Source of the DNA: Lepidodermella squamata
Taxonomy: Eukaryota; Gastrotricha
DNA length: 64,000 nt
Assembly (NCBI GenBank): GCA_047495785.1
Contig: JBLDXI010000013.1
Span: 682,001-746,000 of the forward strand
Direction of reading: 5' to 3'
In this document: positions 10,966-21,900 of the stretch, one piece after another
Layout of the letters: every line of letters begins with the position of its first letter
Position numbering within the stretch: the first letter of the stretch is position 1
Translations under genes and position numbers: made by a program
The notes under the pieces: model-generated
Databases searched by the model: none
What the model was told of the DNA's origin: nothing
The model's input: the letters and a program-made list of their open reading frames with translations, nothing else

Positions 10966-13900
10966 TCAAAAAGCCTGCACTCGGTTATTGCCGAAGTCGA
11001 CGACAAGAATGCGACCCTCCGGCGAGACGCAAATGCCCGACGGCCGGTCGAGCAGGCCCGGGCCGTTGCCATGCGAGCCAAACTTAGCCAGGAAAACGCC
11101 GTTGGGCAGGAACACCTGGAGCCGGTGATTTCTCGAATCGGCGATGATAATATTTCCTAAAATTTCGAAAAAAATCGTCAGCTAGGGATACGCAAAATAG
11201 GGGTTCCAAAATATACCGAGGGCATCGACAGCCAGCCCCTGGGGCCGTAAAAATTGCCCATTTCCGCCGCCCTCGGAACCAACGAAGCGAGCCGCTTGTA
11301 GGTCAGGCTGAACAATGATCAGACGGTGGTTGTTGAAGTCGGTTACTAGCACAGAGCCGTCTATGTGGAAACAGACACCGCGAGGCGAGTCGAAGCACTT
11401 CCACATCGGGCCCTCGAAGCCGTACTTGGCGATAAACTGGCCGTCACGCGAGAACATCTGGATGCGGTGGTTTCGCGTGTCGCTGACTACGATTTTGCCT
11501 TCGTGGTTAACGGCAACATCCCACGGGTAGTTGAACTGACCCGGCCGGTTGCCTTTCTCCCCAAATTTAAACAAAAACTGGCCCTCCCAAGAAAACACCT
11601 ATAAATGAAAAAAAAGTTCAGAACTTAAATATCGAATATCAATTTTAGGTGCAAAAAAATTAAATGCACTTGAACGAGTGCACCGAATTTTGCACCGAAA
11701 AAGTGTCCTTAAAAAACGGAAAAATTCGAACCTGAACTCGGTGGTTGTCCTTATCGGCGACAATAATTTGGTTATCCTGATTGCAAGCAACACCGGCTGG
11801 GCGGTCGAACTGGCCGTTACGATTGCCAGGCGACCCGAACTTGTGGTGGAAATGGCCATCGGGCGTGAACACCTGAACGCGGTTGTTCGACCGGTCGGCG
11901 ACGATCATGTAGCCGTCGCGGTCGCAGGCGATGCCCCACGGTCGGCACAACTTGCCGTCCGTGTCTCCCTCGCCGCCAAACTCGAATGTGACCGGGCCGA
12001 GCTGAGTGTAATTTCGAATCTGGCATGCGCGAACTGTGAACGGGCTGTTCTGAATGTGCCGACCGCCGCCGATCGTCACGTGAATCATGTAACGGCCCTC
12101 TACCGGCGGCCGATAACTGACCACGTACGTTCCATTCTGCTTATCAACAACATCCGCCGCGCCTTTCGACCCATCAGGCTGCAAAATTGTGACGTTGAAT
12201 ATGTCGCCACCGGTTACGCGAACATCGCCGAGGTGGTCTTTCGCCTGGATAACGAAAAAAGCCGGTTTCCCAACGACAGCCCGCATGAGGCCCTCGCCGA
12301 ACGCGAGGCAGTTCGGGGCGAAAGCGCCGCTGAAAACGAACCCGACCTGGCGCACGGCGTTAAGCAGGTTCGCATCCGGCGGGGTGAATAAAATCGTGTC
12401 GTCGTCGTGCGGCTCGAGAATTTGCGGTAGAAAGGCGAGCGCTTGCATTTGCTTCACGAGTTGACTTCGCGTTCGCATAACATCACCCTCGGATCCGTTG
12501 ATCAACGCACCCTGGACATTCGCCATTAAACTATGCACGGTGGCGAGGGCGCGTTCCAGCTGTTCGGACTGGTCGCGAAGTGTCGCCTCTTTCACGCCGC
12601 GGATGCGGTCCAGCGACGTGACAAGTTCCAGCTTCCGTTCTTCGATCGCCATCATGTAGCGCTGGGCGAGGGCTGTGACTTGGCCACTAACGGTGCGAGA
12701 TTTCGCCGAAACCCGCGTCTGCATGGCTTGAACAGATTTCAAGCTCTGGTCGAGGGCGCGAACAGCCTGATGCGAGTCGGTGAGCCATTTGAGTAGAAAC
12801 TGCTTCGTCGAGTCAACCATGCGTGATAGTGGGACAAGGTTGTGCGCGGCGTGGCAGTCTGAACACGCCTTTTCCGAGCAGGTTTCGCAGTAGTGGCGAA
12901 ACACATCCTGGCCGTGAATAGAGCAACTAGTCGCGGCGTGGCTGATGGACGACGGCACCGAGCCGGAGCCGAACGACGAGGACGGCGAGCGGAAAGCGCC
13001 CAAGGGCGACGGCACCGAGTCGACACCGCTCGACGGCAACGACAGCGACACGTTGCCGAGTAAAGAATTTTGAAACAGACTACTAATTCCGCTGTCTGAT
13101 GTGAGGCCGCCTTGGCCGATCGGCGAGCCACTCGACGATGACGATAAGTAGGAGGTTCGCGAGGCGCCGGGCGCAAGGGGTTGGCCGGCGGAGGTTGCAC
13201 CGTAGGGTATTTGCTGACCGACGACGCCGTGCATGCCCGGTTGGAGTTGCGCGACGGGCGACGACGAGGTGGACGGCGGTGTGGCGGTCGACGCCGGCGT
13301 CCGGAAGCCGTTCGTCGTGCCGGACGTGGCCGATGACGAGAAGTGCTGGCCGCCGTCGACGGTGGTGCCGTTGGACGACGACGCCGAGTGGCGCAGCACG
13401 TTCGAAAGAGGAATGCCTTGCGACTGTTGCGGCGACGAAGCGGCCGCCGCTGCCGCAGCGAGCATCTGCTGCTGGTGCAGGTGCAACTGGCCAGCCAGTG
13501 ACAAGTTGCCGAGTGCCGCCGACGCCGACGAGGACGCGTGCGGCGCAGCGCCGCCGTCGTCGTCGAGCCCGGCGATGCGCAGCAGGTCGCTGATGATGGA
13601 CATGGCTTCGGCCGGCGCACCGCCCGCGAAATCACCGCCGTACAACATTTGTTGGTGTTGTTGTTGCTGCTGCTGCTGCTGCTGTTGCTGAGATGACGCC
13701 GAGTGCGCCTCCATCGGGGGTTGCTGAGGCGACTGCAGGTTTGCCGCACCGGATGACAATAATAAGCGATCACCATTGCTATTATTGTTAAGATTAGTCG
13801 AAGAGTTGTTGCCGAAGCACGAGGAGGCGCCCGACTCGCCTAGCATGTTGCAGTGCGGGCAACAGTGCGGGTCGTGGTCGTCTAAACACGACGAACACAA

Positions 13901-14502
13901 CGGGCCGGCTAAACATGGCAGCGTGCCAGATGTCGGCGACGACACGCTCGATCTAAAAAAAAAGAGATTGCAAAAAAATTCGGTGTGTGCAACTAGACGA
14001 ACCCGTCGTTGACCGGCGCTTGACATTGTAAGCAGGTTTGACCTGTGGGCGAGCCTGACATGAGTCTCTGCTGGCTGCCACTGCTGAGGCGCGCCGCCAC
14101 TTGGTGCTGACTCGCCATCGACGGCATCTGACCGTTAGCGATGCCGCTGTTGCTGCCGCTCGACATCCGGTGCGCCGACGACATCGAATTCTGGAACGCC
14201 GCAAAGTCGACGTCGGCTGACGCTGCGGCGGCCGCAGCGGCGACGAACGGAAGAAAGCTCGGGTGTTGCAGTGAGGAATTAGCACTGCTGTTTGTAGTAT
14301 TCGAATTACTGGCGGACGTTGCACCGAGTCCTGCCGCCAGGCTGCCGAGGCCTGCGAACTGCTCGAGCGGCGTTGAGCCGGTAAAAAACGGAAAAAACGC
14401 CTGCTGCGACTGCGCCGACGGCGGCATCATCTGCATTTGCGACTGCTGCATCTGGCCCGGCTGCGGCGTACCGCCCGGCGCCACCGAAGCCAGCGTCGTC
14501 AT
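10966..14502 (-). CDS. lin-41: LIN-41/TRIM71-type B-box, filamin, NHL protein
   Basis: Four exons (14502-14003, 13952-11732, 11598-11217, 11156-10966) give 1097 aa from the first Met. Order: Q/A/S-rich N-terminus; a zinc-type Cys/His cluster near residues 150-215 (CLQC ... CSSC ... HCCPHC); poly-Gln and poly-Ala runs; B-box 2 near 505 ([16 protein letters not shown]); a coiled coil; a filamin/Ig domain at ~690-800; and six NHL repeats to the end. Repeat 4 has VTDFNNHRL and repeat 6 has [12 protein letters not shown]. The filamin domain separates it from Brat. No C3HC4 RING is visible, as in Drosophila Wech; a RING on an upstream exon cannot be excluded. The family binds RNA hairpins through the NHL propeller, represses mRNAs and controls developmental timing. 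The frame stays open 63 codons upstream of Met 14502 to an acceptor at 14691, so the true N-terminus may be further out. Confidence 0.88.
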
Positions 14503-17500
14503 CAGGCAATTATTGTGGAATTGAAGATCCGTCGACTGGTTAAGGTGGTACGAATTGTGATCTTCGAGATCGCTCGAAGCGCGATGTGTTGCGTCGAGTG
14601 CCGATTCGCTGGCAGTTGGCGACGAGTTGAGCGTTGGCGGCGGCGTTTTCGGAGGCGCTAACGAACAACTAGGATCCGACCCAACGCGCAGCTATAACCG
14701 TAACCGTTAACAACTCTCCACTCGATCGATCACCGGCGATCGACGGCGTCGGTCGGTTCGTCGCTCATGTTGCATTCTAGCAACTTTAATAGCGACATAA
14801 TAGTCGAACGTTAACGATAATTAACAGCGACGCCGTCGGTTAATAATAATAATTAAAAATTAAGGAACGTAAAATATTTGACCGGCCGGAACGGGTTTAC
14901 AGTAAATAAGTAATCCGTTCTAAAATCTATAGAAGAAGAAAATAATACAAATTCAAATGTTATCAATAAAATCAGGTAACAAATAAGTGCGAGCTATAAA
15001 CTTCCACGACGAAAAAATGGTTCGTTTGAGGTGCGATTTTGAATGCACCGCCAAACGGTAGTGTGAGCGAATAATGCACCTAAATTATACCCTAAATTCT
15101 AAAAAATGAATGTTGTGAAACTATACTAAATATAAATTGTAGTTTATGATAGTCAATAACGTTAGGAGCAAAATCGACAGCGAACACAGATAGGTAGGCA
15201 CAAATAGAAAGGCGTCGAAGCGTCATGAGTGTGAAACTTTTTTTCACTTTCCTCGAAAACGTAGGGCGAGAAATAGCCGGCGAGGTGAGTGCTGCGGCTG
15301 CGCAAGGTCTCGGCGTGCGCTTAGCTTGACGAGTGCAAGAGGGCGGGCCCTCGGCGGCCGCTACCAGCGCTCGTAAAAAGGCGCTACTAGTGTCACGTCA
15401 TTATACAGCTAACAATTATGGCTATTATGTGTACAAGGCAATTTTTTCTAATAATAAAATGGCAATAGGTTACATAAGAATTCTCGCATATTGAGTGAGC
15501 CGTGGATGTGGCTGAGCACGTCGCGCCATGCACCGAGCCAAAAAAGATTCTACAAACATACAAAACCAATGGTGACATACTAATAATATATTATTATTTG
15601 AATTACAAAACGAGGGGGAGAGTGGGGAGACTGTTGTATACGATATACAAGAAGAAAACGTCGCGCGCACATATTTATATTTATTATATAATCATAGTGT
15701 AAAATATGATGATGGCGAGATACTAGGCTGGCGAGCGGGTTTTTGGCATCCATGCCGGCAAATTTTTCATACGAGAGTGTGGCCCTGTACTGACTTGCCG
15801 TCGCGCTCAGTAGTGGCCATAGTAGTCGTAGTTAGTAGTAATAGTAGTAAAAACGTAAAAATGTGAAAAACGACGACGAAAAATATGTTTATTGTGCGTA
15901 TATATGAGCGTATGCGCGCCGGGTATATATTCAAGAAGAGCGGACAATCGGTGCATTGCCGAGCTTGGTCACGCTCCGCCCCACACGCGAAGCGACTGTA
16001 CTGCGCCTTTATTACGAAAAATGCTCTTACAATGCGCCAGTACGCATCGTCGTAGGAAAACTACGGCCGGCAAATATTATTAATAATAGTAAAAAAGCTG
16101 TTGAGGCGAAATGTGTACCGAAGTGACCGCGACTACGTGTGTCGGTCTGGTTTGAAAAATACTGCACTGGCACAAACAAACATATGCGAATGTATGAGGT
16201 TTGTTGTTTCGCGCTAAAAAAGAGCGCATAATTATTATATCTCTTCGTAGCCAGGTACGGGAGTGCGCTTGCGCATTAAATGTATACGCGCTACGGGAAG
16301 AGCGCTGGCCGATCGCAAGAGAGAAAGCGCTAGCCACGCGGGCGAGAGGCAAATGTCCTGAGCCTAGTTCGATTTTTGCCGGCTCTCGCGCTCGTATATA
16401 ATGGGCAAATACACACATATCGTCTGCACCGCGCATAGCAATTCACTGACACGATATATCGCAGCACTGGATCACAGCCAAAAAATGCGCGAGGAACAAA
16501 TAATAATACAAACACGCCTTACACTCACGCTCGAGTATATTAATGAATGTGGCTCGCTAGCGAAGTGCTGCGGTAAGGATGCACACGGCTAGCGTTTCTT
16601 CATCTTCGACGACGCCGGGCAGAATCCCGTATTATTTATGCGCGCCTATACTACTTGTTGCACCGACAAAAGTACTAAATAAAATAAAAAACATGCAACT
16701 GCTCAAAGAGCTCTTTTTACATATCACAACTCGAGCTGCTACTAATAGTGCGTCGAGTAGATCATAGCAACCTAATACTGCACGAGTTACTGCGCCAAAT
16801 AAACAAAGCCAGCAGCCAAGGACGACGAACCGGTGACAGTAGTCCTGAAGAAAAGTAACGCCTAGAGCGAACTAGTGCGCGATTTCGACGACACAAATTC
16901 AGCAGTCGGTAATGTGTAAATTATTTTCGGTTAGCAGATTAAAAACCTGTACCTACATACACTGATGCCTGGCCTCGCGCCAAACAAGGTGTGTCCATTG
17001 CAATTAACGCAAGTACCTAGCAGAGCGAGGACACGCTGTAGATGATAAGGAATAGTCGTAGGTGTAATAACTAGTAGTTGAGTTGTTAAAAAAACTCGCA
17101 CTAGTAGTGCCTGAAATAAAGCATCGTTTTGAGGCATAAAAGATACCAGCACTGACGAGTGCGCTCTTCCTGATGGTTGTGTGATAGTGGCCGACGAAAA
17201 AAATGGCTGGTGCTTCGGGATAACATACTGCTAAACTGCTGATTCAATAATGAGATGAAAAAAACAACATTACTTTTGAGTGCAAGGAAAAGCCGACGAC
17301 GATAAAACATAAATCTTGGCTCTGAATTACGACGATAGTGACCTGACCCAGTTGGTGTGTTCGATTCCTCAATGCGTTCGGCTAAAATATCACTGCAATA
17401 TTCTACGTTTTACTTGATTCGACCGCTCGAGTACTGGATAAAATGACTTGAGAGCGGCATCATACTTGCGCACCCTAATAATTTTGTTTGTTTGCCACAC

Positions 17501-18948
17501 CTTTATTACGGACTGACGGTCGGCCGGTCAGTGTGTGTGTGCACCTGTCGATTGCAGTACGAGAAAACAACTCGGTGTAAAAATGAGATTTTCGATTCCA
17601 TTTATTCCATTTCTCTATTATCATTTCAGTAGCAGCGACAAAGTTTTTACTCGGTTAAAGCTTATATAACCCGTTATTGACGATGATGATCACTCTAAAT
17701 TCGAATAAATATCCACGAATTTGATTTTAAAAGCTACAACATCAAATTTTCGATTTTACATAAGGCGGATTCGGAGAAAATCAACAGGAAATAAATTTAT
17801 TCATATCAATTTCTCAATCGTAAAAAGCCGCAACAATTTCATCCGATCATGTGCGTTGATGTTCGGCCAAATTTTATCTACACCGCACGTTCTAAACGTT
17901 GCCTCATGAAGTTAACCAAAAAGTAACATTCACGCTTTAATCAATAAAAGAGAACCTGAAAACGCAGCCAGAGAGAGAAACGTAATCGTTTTCAAAGCTA
18001 ATATAATTGAAGATAGGTATTATACAGACTATATTAGTTATTAAACGGATATGCAGCATAAATGTTAATAATATCAGTCGTTGAAAAAAAATATATTATT
18101 TCAAGTAAGAAAACATAGCTCACGTAGGTATCATATATAACGTGCAACCTGTCTCGACGAAAATATCGCCGAAGAGAGGCTTGACTCATAATAAGACCGG
18201 TTCGACGGGGTTCCTCTATCATCATCATTCAATAATAAGTAGAAAAAGGAGAACACTAGATTATCGCCTCGCATCAATTGTTTGGCTTTGAACTTTCGAG
18301 GGTTTGGTTCAAGTAATAATTTGAAAATCTCATCATAGCATTGGTAGGTAACGAAACACTGCTAGAAATAGACACTGATTGAAAGAAAATGGGCTGATTA
18401 CAAATGCAGAGTGAGAACACATAGCAACCGAGACATCAATCAGAGTTCCGCCAAACGCAACAGCTATACAATGAATTATTTGGCGTTGTTGAGAATTTCG
18501 GATTGATGGACGAACACGGGAAAAACACTCAGGCAACGGGATTTATAATAGTGATGAGTGAGTGATTCAGCTACTCTCTTCAAGTTCGCTCGACGACGCG
18601 GAAGTATTCGCTATTGCTGGAGCAATTGTGACAAGCAATTACGTATTTGCTATAATATGAAGCAATACTATCGTGCAGGTGTTGTTGTTGCTGTTGATTC
18701 TTGATAAGATGGCACGGGGAAAGACGAGTGACGAAGAAGAATTTGAACCATCGCTAAACTAGTGAACAAACAACGATGTAGTAGAAAGCAGCAACAACAA
18801 CAACAATGACTATCATTAAATCCAAGATTAACGATAAAGAAACACTCATTGTGTAAAAATCGTGTTGCGTCCGGCTCAATTCTCCGCCTCGAATCGGAAG
18901 TTATACAAAAAATCGGGGCGAATAATATAAAAATAAACGATTTTTCAG
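14503..18948. other. 4.4 kb without recognised genes (lin-41 5' region, SNRK 3' UTR)
   Basis: On the minus strand 14691-14503 is open in the lin-41 frame behind a TATAG acceptor and reads like coding sequence (Ser/Pro-rich). It is likely the start of the lin-41 exon. From there to about 18.5 kb I see only AT-rich and TA-microsatellite-like sequence with short chance ORFs; it could contain a large first intron and upstream exon of lin-41. The last few hundred bp are presumably the SNRK 3' UTR, with GTTGTTGTTGCTG (about 18680) and its complement (about 18788) able to form a long-range hairpin. Confidence 0.4.
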
Positions 18949-21900
18949 TCACGCGAGACCACTGCTGTCGATTTTTTTCCGGTTCGAACCTCGCAACCGC
19001 GGCTCAATCTTGGCTTTGGCCTTGCGAACCGACTGGGTGCTGTTAGTCACACTAGAGCTGCCGGGCTGCATGTTATTGCCGACACTACAGCCGAAACATT
19101 GGCCGAATAAAGACCTCAGTAGATTCCGCTTATGCCTATGAGAGGTGACTGCAGTTTCGGTCGAGTGCCTGACCCCGTTGGAAGTCGTCGGCTCCGTGAT
19201 AGACGACGGCGGGTTGCTCCTGATCGAAGGCGCTCGCCCAGTCGACGGCGCCCGACAGTGCTGACTGCTACTCCGATACGAGGAAGAACTGCCTCGTTTC
19301 CGGTTGTGGCCATGCAGAGAACCACAGCGGGCGCAGGCGACCAGGTTTGGCCCTCCATCCATTGCATCTTGAGTAGCACCGATCAGCGCCTCGCAGTCGT
19401 CTCCACTGCGTTTCCGCTCAACATTTCTGCCAACAATTCGCGAAGTCCGACACGACCCGCCAACCACAGCGGAAACGGTACTGCCGCTGTGCATAGGGCC
19501 ATTGCTGTTCGCATTCGCTGCACATATGTGGCGGTAATGGAAGAGGTCCGGGTCAGACCGGACTGATGATACCGAGGGTGTTTTGAAGCCGTTTCGCATC
19601 GAAGGCGCGCTCGATGCAGGTAGACTGCACTCTGAACCAGTGCCACGACTCGTGGTGGAAACCGAAAATTCGGACATTCGTTGCGATTTTACTAACTGCA
19701 ACTGATTCAGCGGCCGTAATTCGCAGTGGTGGCTGTGTTGCCGTCGGTTAGACACGCCCGATAGCACCGAAGTGGTTGGGGCAGAAGCATGGCCGTGTAG
19801 CGGGTTTTCAGGCTTTGAATCTCGCCGATCCAGCGCATCGTTTGGGGTCGAAGCTGTCACCAGCGGAGTAAGGGGTGGAGCGGTAATATCTGCAGCCTCG
19901 TCGTTGCCTTTTTGCTTCGAGCCGTCTGGAATGTGACCATTTGAGATACTAGCGTCTGGTATCGGGGTCAGCTTAGTTTCCGCAATCGGAGCGAAGGAGC
20001 TGTGGAATACTTCATCGATTCTCGGCGGCACAGAGCTCGACTGGCCAAGTAGCCGCTCGTTGTGGTTCAACACGGCTGTTTCCAAGACAGTGGTCGAGTG
20101 CCGCGCTGACAGCGATTGTTGACTCGATGGCGAGGGAGTTTCGCTTGTAACAGAAAAACGATGATGCCGGTGCTGGCCGTGGTTATTATGTCGAAGCCGC
20201 TAAAAATAATAAGGAAGAAAGTTAATAAAAGGAAAATGCCCTGCTTCAAAACTTTGCTTCAAACAATAAAGAATGCTCTCTATCAATTCACCTTAATATC
20301 TCAACTACAGCCAAATCAAAGAACCCAAAGCTAAAGAGCTCTCATTTGGATCCATTTTTCTTTAGCTCTATCGCACGAATGGATCACACGAAATTCCTGA
20401 AACTACGACAATCTTGCATCCGAGCCGAAAAATATGCACCACACAGCTCGATAATGATCTTAGCCTCACATGCAACACAGTGTGGGGCATATTATTATCG
20501 GGAAACTATCCTCTGATCATTTCTCATATCAGCATTCGAAAAGAATTAATTCCTGCACGTGAGACAAAGGTCTTCACAAAGAAAGTTTATATAGTTTTCA
20601 TTGGCTTTTTTTCAATGTTGGCGTGAAAATCCGCGAAGGATCGGGCCCATTACGATTGCAATGTCATGCTAGCTGTTCATTCAGATTTGGGGAAACTTTG
20701 CGCAGGGCAACTGTGGACAGTTAACAAGCCGACATTAGATAAGGTCCAGCTTCTGATTATCATTAAGACGGAACAACAACAATAACTTCCTCAAAACTTG
20801 GAATCAATCAAAGACTTTCTACCTCATACTAATCTGAGTATGAGGTCAGTATGAGAAACATGGCTTTTCATTTGAACAATTAGCAAAGTTAAGAGTATTA
20901 AAACGATTTTTTCTACATTTTCTAAAACATCTGATCGTCCAAATTACATCATCCTTAATTAGCATCCCTTGAATGTTCTAAAATTAACCAAATTTCTCGG
21001 TCTGTGCAATTTGCTTTCCATTTTCTTCAACTAGGCTTGTGCCTGAGGTTGGTGAACAACCGGAAGTCGAAGTGGATAATATTGAAATCGACGGCAATGA
21101 AGAGCCAGTTGAAGAAGAAGCGAATGTTGCTGAAAAATTCCTTGATGAGTTCGAAACTGTTTTGTGATGAATCAACCGAGTTCGAATTGTTGAAAAAGTG
21201 AGACACGGGTAATTTGCGCTAGCGAGCGCGATTTTTGTTAAATAAAACATTCACCATTTTACGGAAACAAATGTTTTCTCAATTATCCTTTTCGACAAAT
21301 ATAACTCAGAAGCTTAGCGGGAACACTATCCGTAAGAAATATTTTTTTTCTACTCAGAAACCCTTGCCGTGCGAAACTTCTAATTTTTACTATAAATTCT
21401 AATAGTTTGAGAAGTCTGTGCGAGCTTTCGAGCGCGCAATCAACTTGCAAATTCAAGCAGCTACACAAGCAATCATTCAAGCCATGAGGGTTGAATTTTG
21501 TGATAGCCAAGCTGCGTTGCAAGCTGATCTCAAAACGCTTAAAACCGCTGTCGATCCAATCCGGAAGGACAACGATGCAATGAAAACGGCTTTCGAAGAA
21601 ATCCGGAAGGACAACGAGGCGATAAAAACGGCTCTTAGGTAAGTCTTAAAGATTCCAGAAGGCAGTTGCTTCGATGAAAACGACTCAGGAAAAATTCGGC
21701 GACTAGCTGGACTGGGTGAAATCTCTTTTGCGTCGAACTGTTGATGCTGTTGAGGAGAGGTACCGGGATTAAGTTCCCTTAATTTTGTATATTCTTGTTC
21801 TTCGCAAATATAATTGCGATTTCTTTAATATAGTGAAAAACTGCCATCCATTGAGCATTATTTCTGTATTATTGCTGAAAACGGTCCGTCAACTCCTCAA

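Noticed and set aside
11678-12391. Long + strand ORF (237 codons) over the NHL region
   Set aside because: Antisense shadow of the GC-rich lin-41 coding exon; no independent splice or family support.
13233-13691. + strand ORF ending in poly-Cys
   Set aside because: Complement of the lin-41 poly-glutamine tract, not a gene.
12739-13776. Arg/Ser-rich 345-codon minus-strand ORF
   Set aside because: Out-of-frame reading of the same lin-41 exon.
18668-18810. GTTGTTG / CAACAAC inverted pair as a regulatory hairpin
   Set aside because: Low-complexity triplet runs; complementarity expected by chance.
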